Both the position numbers and the translations under genes were made by a program. Of a DNA stretch of 64,000 nt, positions 45,569 to 57,758 are shown piece by piece (positions within the stretch are counted from its first letter, which is position 1; each line of letters begins with the position of its first letter). The notes under the pieces are model-generated. The model searched no databases. It was given only the letters and a program-made list of their open reading frames with translations, and had not been told where the DNA came from. Source of the stretch: Rhodobacterales bacterium HKCCE2091 (GTDB lineage: Bacteria; Pseudomonadota; Alphaproteobacteria; Rhodobacterales; Rhodobacteraceae); assembly GCA_015689685.1 (NCBI GenBank), contig WVSL01000015.1:1-64000 (forward strand), written 5' to 3'.

Positions 45569-46173
45569 AACGCTTCACCGGGCGGGACCTGCTGATCGCG
45601 ACCCACAACCGCGGCAAGATGGACGAGATGGCGGCGCTGCTGGCGCCTTACGGCATCGCCGTCACCTCCGCCGCCGATCACGGCCTGCCGGAGCCGGAGG
45701 AAACCGGCACCACCTTCGTCGAGAACGCCCGCATCAAGGCCCACGCCGCATCCGCCGCAACCGGCCTCCCGGCGCTTGCCGACGACAGCGGCATCGTCAT
45801 TGACGCGCTCGACGGCGCGCCGGGCGTCTACACCGCCGACTGGGCGGAAACCCCGAACGGCCGCGATTTCCACATGGCGATGACCCGCGCCCATGACGAA
45901 CTGATCGCCCGCGGCGCGCCCGAACCCTGGACTGCGCGGTTCTGCTGCACGCTGGTCCTCGCCTGGCCCGATGGCACCGACGCGGTGTTTCCCGGCGTGA
46001 TGGAAGGCCGCTTCGTCTGGCCCATGCGCGGTGCCGAGGGCCACGGCTACGACCCCGTGTTCCAGCCGGTAGGCCACGACCGCACCTTCGCCGAGATGGA
46101 CCCGGCGGAAAAGAACCGGATCAGCCACCGTGCCGATGCCGTGCGCAAGTTCGAGGCCATTCTTGGAGCCTGA
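45565..46173 (+). CDS. rdgB: dITP/XTP pyrophosphatase RdgB
   Basis: 202 aa Ham1-family nucleotide pool-cleaning enzyme hydrolysing dITP, dXTP and ITP. N-terminal [11 protein letters not shown] substrate loop, [10 protein letters not shown], the catalytic ALADDSG with the general-base Asp, and [16 protein letters not shown] in the C-terminal half. The GTG start overlaps the rph TGA by 4 bp; hemW starts inside its 3' end. Confidence 0.95.
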   Translation: MKRFTGRDLLIATHNRGKMDEMAALLAPYGIAVTSAADHGLPEPEETGTTFVENARIKAHAASAATGLPALADDSGIVIDALDGAPGVYTADWAETPNGRDFHMAMTRAHDELIARGAPEPWTARFCCTLVLAWPDGTDAVFPGVMEGRFVWPMRGAEGHGYDPVFQPVGHDRTFAEMDPAEKNRISHRADAVRKFEAILGA

Positions 46174-47301
46174 AGCCGACCGCTTCGGCATCTACGTCCA
46201 CTGGCCGTTCTGCCAGGCGAAGTGCCCCTACTGCGATTTCAATTCCCATGTCGCCGCCCGGATCGACCAGCGCAGGTGGGCCGCCGCCTATCGCGCGGAA
46301 ATCGCCAGAGCCCGAGCCGAGCTTGGATCGCGCCGGGTCGATACCGTGTTTTTCGGCGGCGGAACGCCATCATTGATGGACCCGGATCTTGTAGAAGAAA
46401 TCCTGACGGCGATCCGCGCTGCCTGGCCCGTCTCCAACGATTTCGAAGTCACGATGGAGGCCAACCCGACCTCGGTCGAAGCCGGCCGGTTCCGGGGCTA
46501 CCGCGAGGCCGGCGTTTCGCGGATCTCCGTGGGGCTGCAGTCGCTGGACGACGCCTCGCTGAAGGCCCTCGGCCGCCTGCACAGCGCGGCGGAGGGCATT
46601 CGGGCGCTGGACCTCGCCCGCTCGGTCTTCGACCGGGTGAGCTGCGACCTGATCTACGCGCGGCAGGACCAGTCGCTCGACCAGTGGAAGGCGGAACTGG
46701 CGACGGCCATCGCGCTCGGCACGGATCACATGTCGCTGTACCAGTTGACGATCGAGGACGGGACGGCGTTCGGAGACAGGTTGCGCGCAGGACGGCTGCG
46801 CGGTCTGCCGGGCGAGGACCTGTCCGCGGACCTGTACGACGCGACGCAGGAGATGATGGAGGCCGCGGGGCTGCCCGCCTACGAGGTATCGAACCACGCC
46901 CGGCCCGGTTCGGAATGCCGTCACAACCTGATCTACTGGCGCGGGCAGGAATACCTCGGGGTCGGTCCCGGCGCGCATGGCCGCATCCGTCCCGCCGGGG
47001 TCTGGCTGGCGACCGAAGGCGCGAAGGCACCGGGCGACTGGCTGCGCCGGGTGGAAGAGGACGGATCGGGCGAACTGCCGCGCGAGACGCTGAACGCGCG
47101 GGATCGCGGGGTGGAATACCTGCTGATGAGCCTGCGGCTCGACGAGGGCAGCGCGCTAGCCCGGCTTGGTGACGAGGTGCTGGACCGGCGCGCGGTGGAA
47201 GAGCTGTGCGACTCCGGCCACCTCTGGACGCGCGACGGCCGGATCGGTGCGACGAAGACCGGCCGCCCGGTGCTGAACGCCGTCCTGGAGCAGCTGCTGG
47301 C

Positions 47302-47305
<4 letters not shown>
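46163..47305 (+). CDS. hemW: HemW, radical SAM haem chaperone
   Basis: 380 aa with the TTG start chosen here. Radical SAM C-x3-C-x2-C motif FCQAKCPYC near residues 17-25, preceded by FGIYVHWP, which is diagnostic of HemW rather than of anaerobic coproporphyrinogen oxidase HemN; SAM site FFGGGTPS; C-terminal HemN_C domain. HemW binds haem and passes it to respiratory enzymes. The TTG at 46163 has GAGG six bases upstream and overlaps rdgB by 11 bp; an earlier in-frame ATG at 46130 is the alternative. Its stop overlaps the parB stop on CTAG. Confidence 0.92.
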
Positions 47306-48197
<892 letters not shown>

Positions 48198-48201
<4 letters not shown>

Positions 48202-48989
48202 GCGTGGGTCATCTGCCTGTCGAGCATTTCCCGGGCGAGGCTGCGGTAGGCCGCGCTGCCCTTGGAGTTGTTGTCGTATTGCAGGACGGGGATGGCGTAG
48301 GACGGCGCCTCGGAGAGGCGGACGTTGCGCGGAATGTGGGTGCGGAAAACGAGGTCTCCGAGGTTCTCGCGCGCGTCTTGCTCCACCTGCTGACACAAGT
48401 TGTTGCGTTGGTCATACATCGTCAACACAACACCTTCGATACGAAGGCTCGGGTTCGCGGATTGCCGGACCTGCCGAAGCGTGTGCATCAACTGGCTGAG
48501 GCCTTCCAGCGCGAAGAACTCCGCCTGCAGCGGGACGAGCACGGCATGGGCGGCCACCATCGCGTTGATCGTCAGCAGGTTCAGCGACGGCGGGCAGTCG
48601 ATCAGCACGAAATCCCAGGCGTCGAGGCCGTCAGACGCCAGCGCGTCCTTCAGGAGGAAAACGCGTTTCTCGTGGGTCACGAGCTCCACGTCCGCGGAGC
48701 TGAGGTCGGTGGTCGCGGGGGCGATGGACAACCGCTCCACGCTCGTCGGCGCAACGACTTCGGACAGTGCCACGCCGTCGAGGATCAGGTCGTAGGTGGT
48801 GAGCCCGCGGGTCGCGCTGTCGATGCCGAGCCCGGTCGAGGCGTTGCCCTGCGGGTCGAGGTCGATCACCAGCACGCGGCGCCCGGCCTCGGCCAGCGAC
48901 GCGCCGAGGTTGATCGCTGTCGTCGTCTTGCCCACGCCACCCTTCTGGTTCGCGATGGCGAGGATGCGGGTCCGGGGATGCTCAGACAC
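48198..48989 (-). CDS. parA: Chromosome partitioning ATPase ParA
   Basis: 263 aa deviant-Walker ATPase moving ParB-parS complexes. P-loop KGGVGKTT near residues 16-23, VIDLDPQGNAST, DFVLIDCPPSL (Walker B) and the conserved PLQAEFFALEGL. Part of rho-mnmE-mnmG-rsmG-parA-parB; it overlaps rsmG by 8 bp and parB by 4 bp. Confidence 0.96.
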
Positions 48990-49608
48990 GGGCGAGATCT
49001 CCTATCCTGTAAATCACGGCCTCGGGGTCCGTCTTACTGGCAAAACTCTCGCGCTTCATCTGCCAAATCGCGTCCGCGTCGATTTCCTCGGCGCGGTGGG
49101 ATTTGCCCTTCGGCAGAAGCGCTATTCCGCCATCGGACAGGTGTCGATCCACGAGGCCGAGCAACCTGGGAAGCGGTGCGAGAGCGCGTGCGGAGACGAT
49201 ATCAGCGTTTTGCGGCGGGGCATCCTCGATCCGTCGGGTCAGGATGCCGACTTCAAGCCCGGCGAGCCTTGCGGTTTCACGGATGAAGCCGCATTTCCGC
49301 AGGTCGCTTTCGATGAAAGTGAACCGCAGCCCCGGTGCGAGTTCCGCGGCAGCCATCGCACAGACGAGGCCGGGAAAGCCCGCGCCACTGCCGATATCGA
49401 GCCACAGGCCGGAATCGACGTGCCGGAGCGGAAAGACCTGAAAGGAATCCGCGATATGCCGTGACCAGGCCTCCGCCAAGGTCGACGGCGCAACGAGGTT
49501 AATCGCGGGCTGCCACTTCGCCAGCTGCACCGCGTAGATCTCGAGCTTCGTCAGAGTTTCACGTGAAACATTCGCCGCGACGTAGGCGCGAGCTTCGTCC
49601 TCCGTCAT
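48982..49608 (-). CDS. rsmG: 16S rRNA (guanine-527-N7)-methyltransferase RsmG
   Basis: 208 aa SAM-dependent methyltransferase (GidB) modifying G527 of 16S rRNA. SAM-binding motif [11 protein letters not shown] near 72-81, and [27 protein letters not shown] as expected. Residues 13-18 (NVSRET) are encoded by a parS site. The start overlaps the mnmG stop by 4 bp (ATGA), the usual gidA-gidB arrangement near bacterial origins. Confidence 0.95.
   Translation of the reverse strand: MTEDEARAYVAANVSRETLTKLEIYAVQLAKWQPAINLVAPSTLAEAWSRHIADSFQVFPLRHVDSGLWLDIGSGAGFPGLVCAMAAAELAPGLRFTFIESDLRKCGFIRETARLAGLEVGILTRRIEDAPPQNADIVSARALAPLPRLLGLVDRHLSDGGIALLPKGKSHRAEEIDADAIWQMKRESFASKTDPEAVIYRIGDLARV
49555..49570. 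other. parS centromere site 1 (inside rsmG)
   Basis: AGTTTCACGTGAAACA matches the consensus parS TGTTTCACGTGAAACA at 15 of 16 positions, with a perfect 14-bp palindromic core (49556-49569). It encodes NVSRET of RsmG on the minus strand. parA and parB are immediately downstream. Confidence 0.92.
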
Positions 49609-51470
49609 GCGCTCCGCCGACGAAGATGTGTCAGGAGAAGGGTCAGCGCGGCGGGCGTCATCCCCTCGATCCGCGCTGCCTGGCCGATGGTTGCTGGCCG
49701 CACGCGGACCAACTTGCCCTTCAGTTCGTTCGACAAGCCGGACAGCGGTTCGTAATCGAAATCCATGGGGATCGCGTGGGATTCATCGCGTTTCAACGTT
49801 TCCACGTCCTTCTGTTGCCGGACAACGTAGTGCCGATACTGCGCCTCCCGCTCCACCTGCGCCTTTGCCTCGGGGTCGTGATCCGCGAGGGACGGCCAGA
49901 TCGTCGCGAGGGTTTGGATGTCGATATCCGGGAACGAAAGAAGGTCCAGCCCCGAGCGGCGCTGACCATCCTGTGTCATCGACAACCCCTTCGCTGCACC
50001 TTCCGACGGCGTGAGCGTGGCGGCTTCCAGTTCTTTCGTCAGGGCATCCAACGCCGCCATCTTCCGTTCGAAGGCTTGCTCACGCGCGTCATCGATGATC
50101 CCCAAGTCACGCGCGATGGGCGTCAGGCGCTGATCGGCATTGTCCGCGCGCAGGCTGAGCCTGAATTCCGCGCGGGACGTAAACATGCGATACGGTTCGG
50201 ACACGCCGCGCGTGACGAGATCGTCGATCATGACCCCCGCATACGCCTCGTGCCGTCCGAGTTGGAATGGCTCCCTCCCGCTCGCGAGGAGGGCAGCATT
50301 CAGCCCGGCAACCAGTCCCTGCGCTGCTGCCTCCTCGTAACCCGTCGTTCCGTTGATCTGGCCCGCGAGGAACAACCCCGGCAGCGCCTTGAGTTGCAGT
50401 CTGGCATCGAGAGACCGGGGGTCGACGTAGTCGTACTCTATCGCGTAACCGGGTTGCAGGATCTCCGCGTTCTCGAGCCCGTGAATGGACCTGACGTAGC
50501 TCTCCTGCACATCCGGCGGGAGCGAAGTCGAGATGCCGTTCGGATACACCACATCTGTAGTCAGTCCCTCTGGTTCGAGGAAAATCTGGTGGCTCTCCTT
50601 TTCCGCGAACCGTACCACCTTGTCCTCGATGGACGGGCAGTAGCGCGGCCCGACACCTTCGATACGCCCACCATACATCGCGGACCGGGACAGGTTTTCG
50701 CGGATGATGTCGTGCGTCCGAGCGTTGGTATGCGCGATCCCGCAGGCCACCTGGCGCTGAGACGGCGCGCGGGAGAGGAAGGAAAACAGCACCGGATCGT
50801 CGTCGGCCGGCTGCATCTCCAGCGTGTCCCAGGCTATAGTACGCCCATTCAGTCGCGGCGGGGTGCCTGTTTTCAACCGACCGAGAGGCAGGTCCAGGTT
50901 GCGAAGCCGCTCTGACAGGCGGTCCGCTGCGTCATCCCCGATGCGCCCGCCTCGCGACGTGGATTCCCCCATGTGGATGACGCCACGAAGAAACGTGCCG
51001 GTGGTCAAGACGACCGCACCGGCCGTGATCTCGGCGCCATCGCCCAGAACCACGCCCGAAACGGTACCATCGCCGTCCAACAGATCCACGACCTCGCCGC
51101 TGACGATCTCCAGCAAGGGCGTCTCCGCGAGGATCTCTTGCACAGACTGCCGGTACAGCACTCTGTCGGATTGCGTCCGCGGCCCCTGCACCGCCGGGCC
51201 TTTCCGGCGGTTCAGCAGGCGAAACTGGATTCCGGATCGATCTGCGGCCAGGCCCATCAGCCCACCCATGGCATCGATTTCGCGAACCAGGTGGCCCTTG
51301 CCGAGCCCGCCGATCGCGGGATTGCAGGACATGACGCCGATCTGATCCGGCCTCATGGTCACGAGAAGCGTCCGTGCACCGGCCCGCGCGGCCGCATACG
51401 CGGCTTCCGCCCCCGCATGGCCCCCGCCGACGATCACGACATCGCGGTCCCGATGTTTCACGTGAAACAC
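49605..51470 (-). CDS. mnmG: tRNA uridine-5-carboxymethylaminomethyl modification enzyme MnmG (GidA)
   Basis: 621 aa FAD enzyme acting with MnmE to install cmnm5 on wobble uridine 34. FAD-binding [14 protein letters not shown] at about 8-21, [19 protein letters not shown] with the conserved catalytic Cys region, and [10 protein letters not shown]. The start is GTG at 51470: GTG-TTT-CAC-GTG-AAA-CAT lies inside a perfect parS, and no ATG occurs in the right place. GGGAAG sits five to six bases upstream. Follows mnmE by two bases. Confidence 0.95.
   Translation of the reverse strand: MFHVKHRDRDVVIVGGGHAGAEAAYAAARAGARTLLVTMRPDQIGVMSCNPAIGGLGKGHLVREIDAMGGLMGLAADRSGIQFRLLNRRKGPAVQGPRTQSDRVLYRQSVQEILAETPLLEIVSGEVVDLLDGDGTVSGVVLGDGAEITAGAVVLTTGTFLRGVIHMGESTSRGGRIGDDAADRLSERLRNLDLPLGRLKTGTPPRLNGRTIAWDTLEMQPADDDPVLFSFLSRAPSQRQVACGIAHTNARTHDIIRENLSRSAMYGGRIEGVGPRYCPSIEDKVVRFAEKESHQIFLEPEGLTTDVVYPNGISTSLPPDVQESYVRSIHGLENAEILQPGYAIEYDYVDPRSLDARLQLKALPGLFLAGQINGTTGYEEAAAQGLVAGLNAALLASGREPFQLGRHEAYAGVMIDDLVTRGVSEPYRMFTSRAEFRLSLRADNADQRLTPIARDLGIIDDAREQAFERKMAALDALTKELEAATLTPSEGAAKGLSMTQDGQRRSGLDLLSFPDIDIQTLATIWPSLADHDPEAKAQVEREAQYRHYVVRQQKDVETLKRDESHAIPMDFDYEPLSGLSNELKGKLVRVRPATIGQAARIEGMTPAALTLLLTHLRRRSA
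51454..51469. other. parS centromere site 2 (at the mnmG start)
   Basis: TGTTTCACGTGAAACA is a perfect 16/16 match to consensus parS. On the minus strand it begins one base into the GTG start codon of mnmG and encodes F-H-V-K-H. ParB loading here would cover the mnmG translation start and mnmE-mnmG junction. Confidence 0.95.
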
Positions 51471-51472
51471 TC

Positions 51473-52756
51473 CTACTTCCCGATGCAAAAGGACGAGAAG
51501 ATCTTGCCCAGAACATCCTCGACACCGATCCTTCCGACCAGCTCTTCCAGTGCGCGGATGGCGGATCGTAGCTCTTCCGCGGCGGTATCGGCGAACCCGA
51601 TGTCCTGCTCCACCAAGGATAGTGCTCTCTGAGCGCACCCACTTGCGCGGGACATCGCCGCCACGTGCCGAGATCGAGTCGCGGTCCGGACTCCTGCAGC
51701 GCGCTTCCCTAACACCTCGGCAATCCGATCGACAAGCCCGTCGACGCCATCCCCCGTGACGGCGGAAATGCCCTCACCCCCGCGAATGTCGACTTTCGAT
51801 CGAACCACGATGTCTTCGGGATAAAGCAACACCTCAGGTACTTCGGAATCCATCGAAGAAAGCCAGACTCGAAGGTCCGCGGACGAAGCCCGCTGCCTCG
51901 CCCGGTCGACTCCGATCCCTTCGACGAGGTCAGTCGTCTCCCGGATGCCCGCCGTGTCCAGCAACGTGACCGGCAAGCCGCGCAGGTCCAGTCGCACCTC
52001 GATCACGTCTCGCGTCGTTCCCGCGACCTCCGACGTGATCGCCGCATCGCGACCGGCCAGAGCATTCAGCAGCGTCGATTTCCCTGCATTCGGCGCACCC
52101 ATGATGGCGACCTCGAACCCGTCCCGGACGCGTTCCGCCACCCTTGCCCCGCGGACCTCGGCTTCCAGCGTCTGACTGACCTCCGCCAGCAGTGACAGCA
52201 CTTCACCGGAAACGTCTTCCGGCACCTCCTCGTCCGCGAAATCTATCGTTGCTTCCAGTAATGCGGCGGCCCTGAGCAGTTTCGCCCGCAAGCCCTCGAC
52301 CGTCCGCCCAAGCGCGCCTTCGAACACCCGCATGGCCAGCAGGCGTTGCGCCTCGGTCTCCGCCTCGATCAGATCGCCCAGGCCTTCGACCTGGGCCAGG
52401 TCCATTCGGCCATTCATCAGGGCCCGGCGCGTGAACTCGCCCGGGTCCGCTGGCCTCAACTCCTCCCCCGATCCCAGGACGCGCAGGACCGTCGCCACGA
52501 CCGCGCGGCTTCCGTGGGTCTGCAGTTCCACAACGTCCTCCCCGGTGAAACTCGCCGGCCCCGCGAAGACGAGCACCAGTGCCTCGTCAATCACCGCTCC
52601 ATCGACGTCCGTCAGCTTCCGCAACGCGAATCGTCCCGGGCCTGGCAGGGCGCCTGCCAACCGTGCCGCCGCCGCGAACGCGGCCGGTCCCGAGATGCGA
52701 ACGACAGAGACCCCCGCCCGTCCCGGGGCGGAGGCCTCTGCGAATATCGTGTCCAT
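51473..52756 (-). CDS. mnmE: tRNA modification GTPase MnmE (TrmE)
   Basis: 427 aa partner of MnmG. N-terminal tetrahydrofolate-binding domain ([44 protein letters not shown]), central helical domain interrupted by a G domain with G1 [10 protein letters not shown]2 TTRD, G3 DTAG and G4-like VRSKVD, and the C-terminal cysteine motif FCIGK. Somewhat shorter than E. coli MnmE (454 aa), as is usual in alphaproteobacteria. It begins 19 bp after the rho stop. Confidence 0.95.
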   Translation of the reverse strand: MDTIFAEASAPGRAGVSVVRISGPAAFAAAARLAGALPGPGRFALRKLTDVDGAVIDEALVLVFAGPASFTGEDVVELQTHGSRAVVATVLRVLGSGEELRPADPGEFTRRALMNGRMDLAQVEGLGDLIEAETEAQRLLAMRVFEGALGRTVEGLRAKLLRAAALLEATIDFADEEVPEDVSGEVLSLLAEVSQTLEAEVRGARVAERVRDGFEVAIMGAPNAGKSTLLNALAGRDAAITSEVAGTTRDVIEVRLDLRGLPVTLLDTAGIRETTDLVEGIGVDRARQRASSADLRVWLSSMDSEVPEVLLYPEDIVVRSKVDIRGGEGISAVTGDGVDGLVDRIAEVLGKRAAGVRTATRSRHVAAMSRASGCAQRALSLVEQDIGFADTAAEELRSAIRALEELVGRIGVEDVLGKIFSSFCIGK

Positions 52757-52775
52757 GGAGGCCTCCGGCGAGAAC

Positions 52776-54047
<1,272 letters not shown>

Positions 54048-54113
54048 ATGGGGAAACAGCCTCGGGTCCGCGGCATCGGCGCGGACGGATCATGCATCAA
54101 TCGGGAAGCCCTT

Positions 54114-54134
54114 CCGGGACGGGACCGTCCCCGG
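54114..54134 (-). terminator. Hairpin in the hemJ-rho gap (terminator or rho attenuator)
   Basis: CCGGGACGG (54114-54122) pairs with CCGTCCCCGG (54125-54134) with one bulged C and a two-base loop. It lies between the hemJ stop and the rho start on the same transcribed strand. rho genes are autoregulated through their leaders in E. coli; a similar role here is inference. Confidence 0.4.
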
Positions 54135-54179
54135 GCGATGCCGCATCTAGGCAGCCCCGCCCGTTTTGTCAACGAAAAC

Positions 54180-54635
54180 TCAGAACGGCTTGGCGATGAC
54201 CGACACCACGATCACGATCAGCAGCAGGGTCGGAAGCTCGTTCATCATCCGGTAGGTGCGGCCGGTCCGGGTGTCGGTCCCCGCCGCCAGGTCCTTGCGC
54301 CGAAGCGCAAGCCAGTGGTGGAACCACGTCATCGCCAGCACCGCTACCGCCTTGGTCCACGGCCAGCCGAGGCTCCAGTCCACCACGCCGGGCGTGAACA
54401 CGAGCATCAGCCCGAACACCCAGGTCGCGATCATCGATGGGTTCATGATCGCCCGCAGGAGCCGCCGCTCCATCACCTGGAACAGCTCCGCCTTCTCGCC
54501 CTCGGGTCCCGCCACCTCGACGTGGTAGACGTACAGCCTCGGCAGGTAGAACAGCCCGGCCATCCACGCGATGACCGAGATCACGTGCAGGCTCTTGGTC
54601 CACGGATAGGCCGCGGCCAGGAAATCGAGGATCAT
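54180..54635 (-). CDS. hemJ: Protoporphyrinogen IX oxidase HemJ
   Basis: 151 aa membrane haem-synthesis enzyme oxidising protoporphyrinogen IX. Four to five membrane helices; family residues include the conserved early His in TKSLHVISVIAWMAGLFYLPRLYVYHVE and the R-R-L-L-R-A-I-M-N-P-S-M segment, with DLAAG and FRMMNE-like RMMNELPTLLL near the C-terminus. The ATG at 54635 has GGAG seven bases upstream; a long in-frame extension across the AT-rich region has no homology. It is the last gene before the candidate origin on the left. hemE, often adjacent in relatives, is not here. Confidence 0.93.
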   Translation of the reverse strand: MILDFLAAAYPWTKSLHVISVIAWMAGLFYLPRLYVYHVEVAGPEGEKAELFQVMERRLLRAIMNPSMIATWVFGLMLVFTPGVVDWSLGWPWTKAVAVLAMTWFHHWLALRRKDLAAGTDTRTGRTYRMMNELPTLLLIVIVVSVIAKPF

Positions 54636-55062
54636 CCCGTCGTCTCCGTCCCGACTCTCTTCAAAGAAATATTTATTAGAAGAGAAGTTGTGGTGGTTGT
54701 AGGGGATCTGGATAGCGGGGATAACCCTGTTGGCCCGCGGTCGTCCACGCATTTCTCCACCTACCGCATCCTGGTGGTCCCGGGGGATCTGGATGCACGG
54801 GAAAACTCGCAAACCGGCCTGAGGATCAATGGCTTGGATACCCGATGCCTGTTGATGACATTCGCATGACACGGGACGAATCGGCCGCCGCGCGGGGTGT
54901 GCACAGAGCCGCGTTGAAAACCCGTCCACGGGGGGATCGGACCGTGGCGCGGGGCCGGCGCGACCCCTCTGTCGTGGAAACCTGTCGGACCGCCTCCCTG
55001 CCCCCTGCCCGTCCCGCGATGACCGACAGGCTTATCCCCGGACTTGTCACCGGGGGCGCCGC
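54636..55062. other. Non-coding region, candidate chromosomal replication origin (oriC)
   Basis: 427 bp with no convincing gene, between leftward hemJ and rightward maf. It holds an A/T-only-like core (AAATATTT at 54667-54674) inside an inverted repeat TCTCTTC/GAAGAGA (54656-54662, 54679-54685), striking in this GC-rich DNA. Four 7/9 matches to the DnaA box are at 54707-54715, 54716-54724, 54753-54761 and 55032-55040, the first two back to back. GGGGATCTGGAT is directly repeated at 54702-54713 and 54783-54794. GANTC sites are at 54653 and 54878. Flanking genes diverge from it, and parS sites lie 3-5 kb away. The call is inference. Confidence 0.6.
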
Positions 55063-55662
55063 GTGACCCGTATCGTTCTCGCCTCCGCCTCGCCGATCCG
55101 GGCCGAGCTTCTGACCCGTGTCGGCCTCACCTTCGACACCCGCCCCGCGCGGGTCGACGAGGATGCCGTGCGCCGGGGGATGGAGGCCGAAGGCGCCCCG
55201 CCCCGCGACATCGCCGACGCGCTGGCCGAGCTGAAGGCTGTCAAGGTCTCCGGTCTCGAACCCGGCGCCCTGGTGATCGGCAGCGACCAGGTGCTGGCCC
55301 ATGACGGCGCGATCCTGACGAAGCCCGAAACCCGCGACGCCGCCGAGGCGCAGCTTCGCAGGCTCGCGGGCACAGAACACAGGCTGGTCACGGCCGCCGT
55401 CATCGCGGTCGACGGGCAGCCGCAATGGCGCGCCGTCACGGTCGCGCGGCTGACGATGAAGCCGCTGACGGATCGTGCGATCTCCTCCTATCTCGGCCGC
55501 AACTGGCCCGGCGTCTCCGGCTGCGTCGGCGGCTACAAGCTGGAGGAGGAAGGGCCGCGGTTGTTCCAGCGCATCACCGGCGACTATTTCACCATCCTCG
55601 GCCTCCCGCTCCTGGAGCTCTGCGCGTATCTTGAGACGCGGGGGGAGTTCGAGGATGAGTAA
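55063..55662 (+). CDS. maf: Maf-like nucleotide pyrophosphatase
   Basis: 199 aa Maf/YhdE-family protein, which hydrolyses dTTP/UTP or modified nucleotides. N-terminal LASASPIRAELL (substrate loop), VIGSDQVL with the catalytic Asp, KPETRDAAEAQL, and GCVGGYKLEEEGPRLF near the C-terminus. GTG start at 55063 with only a G-rich stretch upstream. aroE starts 8 bp before its stop. Confidence 0.92.
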   Translation: MTRIVLASASPIRAELLTRVGLTFDTRPARVDEDAVRRGMEAEGAPPRDIADALAELKAVKVSGLEPGALVIGSDQVLAHDGAILTKPETRDAAEAQLRRLAGTEHRLVTAAVIAVDGQPQWRAVTVARLTMKPLTDRAISSYLGRNWPGVSGCVGGYKLEEEGPRLFQRITGDYFTILGLPLLELCAYLETRGEFEDE

Positions 55663-56488
55663 CCAGGTACTTCTGGCAGGCGTGATCGGTGACCCGATCG
55701 CACATTCCAAGTCACCCGCGCTGCACGGCCACTGGCTCAGGCGGTACGGGATCGAAGGCTATTACGTGCCGCTGCACGTCACCCATGAAAACCTTCCCAA
55801 GGTTCTGAAGACACTACCGAAAATGGGCTTCAAGGGGGTCAATGTCACGATCCCACACAAGGAACAGGCGCTGAGTCTCGCGGATTCCGTCACCGACCGC
55901 GCGGCGCTGATCGGCGCGGCGAACACGCTGACCTACACCAGCTCGGGGACGATGCAGGCGGACAATACCGACGGCGTCGGCTTCATCGCCAATATTCGGC
56001 AGGCCGTGCCCGACTGGGTCGCCGGTACGGGACCGGCGATGGTGCTCGGCGCGGGCGGGGCGAGCCGGGCGATCCTGTCGGCGCTCCTGTCCGAGGGCGC
56101 GCCGCGCGTCATCCTCGCCAACCGCACCCGCGCCCGCGCGGAGGCATTGCGCGAAAAGCTCGGCGCGCGGGTGGAACTGCTGGACTGGCACCGCATAGCG
56201 GACGCGCTGTCCGAGGTGCATACCGTGGTCAACACCACGTCCCTCGGCATGACCGGTTCGCAACCGCTTCACATCGACCTGTCGCGCGTCCGGCCCGGAA
56301 CGGTGGCCGCCGATCTCGTCTACACCCCGCTGATGACGGATTTCCTGCTGAACGCGGAGGCCGCGGGATGTCGCGTGGTCGACGGGCTCGGAATGCTGCT
56401 CCACCAGGCCGCGCCGGGGTTCGAGCGCTGGTTCGGCAAGCGCCCGGTGGTGGACGAGGAATTGCGGCAGGCCGTGCTCGCCTCATGA
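55655..56488 (+). CDS. aroE: Shikimate dehydrogenase AroE
   Basis: 277 aa enzyme reducing 3-dehydroshikimate with NADPH in aromatic amino acid synthesis. Substrate site SKSPALHGHW, catalytic Lys in NVTIPHKE, NTDGVGF, NADP loop GAGGASRAI and NRTRARAEAL, and C-terminal DGLGMLLHQA. The ATG at 55655 overlaps maf by 8 bp; GAGG sits immediately upstream in the maf reading frame. coaE overlaps its stop by 4 bp. Confidence 0.95.
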   Translation: MSNQVLLAGVIGDPIAHSKSPALHGHWLRRYGIEGYYVPLHVTHENLPKVLKTLPKMGFKGVNVTIPHKEQALSLADSVTDRAALIGAANTLTYTSSGTMQADNTDGVGFIANIRQAVPDWVAGTGPAMVLGAGGASRAILSALLSEGAPRVILANRTRARAEALREKLGARVELLDWHRIADALSEVHTVVNTTSLGMTGSQPLHIDLSRVRPGTVAADLVYTPLMTDFLLNAEAAGCRVVDGLGMLLHQAAPGFERWFGKRPVVDEELRQAVLAS

Positions 56489-57069
56489 AGCTTCTCGGCC
56501 TGACCGGCTCCATCGGGATGGGGAAATCGACGACCGCGGGGTTCTTCCGCGACGCGGGCGTCCCGGTCTGGGATGCCGACGCGGCGGTCCACAGGCTCTA
56601 CGCCCCGGGCGGCGCAGCGGTCGAACCCGTCGCGGCGCTTTGCCCCGCCGCGCTGAAGGATGGCGGCATCGATCGCGCAGCCCTGAAGGACTGGATCGCC
56701 GGGGATCCGACCGCCCTGTCCCGGCTGGAATCCGTGGTGCATCCGCTCGTCAGCGCCGACCGGCGGCAGTTCATGGCGGAACACGCCGATGCGCCACTCG
56801 TCGTCCTCGATATCCCGCTCCTGTTCGAAACCGGGAACCCTGCCGATTTCGACGCTATTCTGGTGGTTAGTGTCGATTCCGCGGAACAGAGACGGCGCGT
56901 CCTGTCCCGCCCCGGCATGACGGAAGCGCAGTTCGACGCGATTCTATCTCGCCAGATGCCGGATGCCGAAAAACGTGCGCGCGCCAACCACGTCGTCGAA
57001 ACGCGAAGCCTTGAACAGACGCGCCGGGACGTGGAGACTCTGATCGCGGACCTGACGGGAGACGGCTGA
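56485..57069 (+). CDS. coaE: Dephospho-CoA kinase CoaE
   Basis: 194 aa, phosphorylates dephospho-CoA in the last step of coenzyme A synthesis. P-loop GLTGSIGMGKST at 5-16, VWDADAAVHRLY (substrate lid), VVLDIPLLFETG, and the adenine-binding C-terminal segment. ATG overlaps the aroE TGA (ATGA), and its own TGA shares one base with the dnaQ ATG. Confidence 0.95.
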   Translation: MKLLGLTGSIGMGKSTTAGFFRDAGVPVWDADAAVHRLYAPGGAAVEPVAALCPAALKDGGIDRAALKDWIAGDPTALSRLESVVHPLVSADRRQFMAEHADAPLVVLDIPLLFETGNPADFDAILVVSVDSAEQRRRVLSRPGMTEAQFDAILSRQMPDAEKRARANHVVETRSLEQTRRDVETLIADLTGDG

Positions 57070-57758
57070 TGCGCGAGATCGTGATGGACACGGAAACCAC
57101 CGGGCTCGAACCGTCCGAAGGCCATCGCGTGGTCGAGATCGGCGGCGTCGAGCTATGGAACCATGTTCCCACCGGCCGCACCTACCACCAGTACATCAAC
57201 CCGAAGCGCGACATGCCGGTCGAGGCATTCGACGTTCACGGGCTGAGCGAGGAATTCCTGTCGGACAAGCCCGTGTTCGAGGACATCGCCGACGCGTTCC
57301 TCGATTTCGTCGGCGACGCGACGCTCGTGATCCACAACGCGAGCTTCGACATGAAATTCCTGAACGCGGAACTGAACTGGGCGAAGAAGCCGTCCCTGCC
57401 GCTGAGCCAGGCGCTCGACACGCTGGCGATCGCGCGGCGGCGGTTCCCGGGCAGCCCGGGGTCACTCGACGCTTTGTGCCGCCGCTTCGGCATCGACAAT
57501 TCCGCGCGCGAAAAGCACGGCGCGCTACTCGATTCCGAGATCCTCGCGGAAGTCTACCTGGAACTGATCGGGGGCCGTCAGCCCGACTTCGCGCTGGCCG
57601 GGCCGGCGACCTCGGGCAACGACCGGCAGGGCAGCGCGTGGCGGGCCTATCCCCGCCCCGAACCCCTGCCCCCGCGCTTGACCGAAGCCGAGATCGCCGC
57701 GCACGACGCCTTCGTCGCAGAACTGGGCGAAGGCGCCGTCTGGCGGCGGTTCGGCTAG
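57069..57758 (+). CDS. dnaQ: DNA polymerase III epsilon subunit (proofreading exonuclease) DnaQ
   Basis: 229 aa DEDDh 3'-5' exonuclease: ExoI MDTETTGLEP (6-15), ExoII IHNASFDMKFL, ExoIII HGALLDSEILAEVY with the general-base His. The C-terminal tail (after about 180) is the polymerase-binding region. It is the end of maf-aroE-coaE-dnaQ. Its TAG stop overlaps the TAG stop of secB on CTAG (57755-57758). Confidence 0.96.
   Translation: MREIVMDTETTGLEPSEGHRVVEIGGVELWNHVPTGRTYHQYINPKRDMPVEAFDVHGLSEEFLSDKPVFEDIADAFLDFVGDATLVIHNASFDMKFLNAELNWAKKPSLPLSQALDTLAIARRRFPGSPGSLDALCRRFGIDNSAREKHGALLDSEILAEVYLELIGGRQPDFALAGPATSGNDRQGSAWRAYPRPEPLPPRLTEAEIAAHDAFVAELGEGAVWRRFG

Noticed and set aside
54636-54929. 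N-terminal extension of hemJ through the AT-rich intergenic region
   Set aside because: The extension has no family similarity and crosses the candidate origin; the ATG at 54635 has a ribosome binding site and gives the normal HemJ N-terminus.
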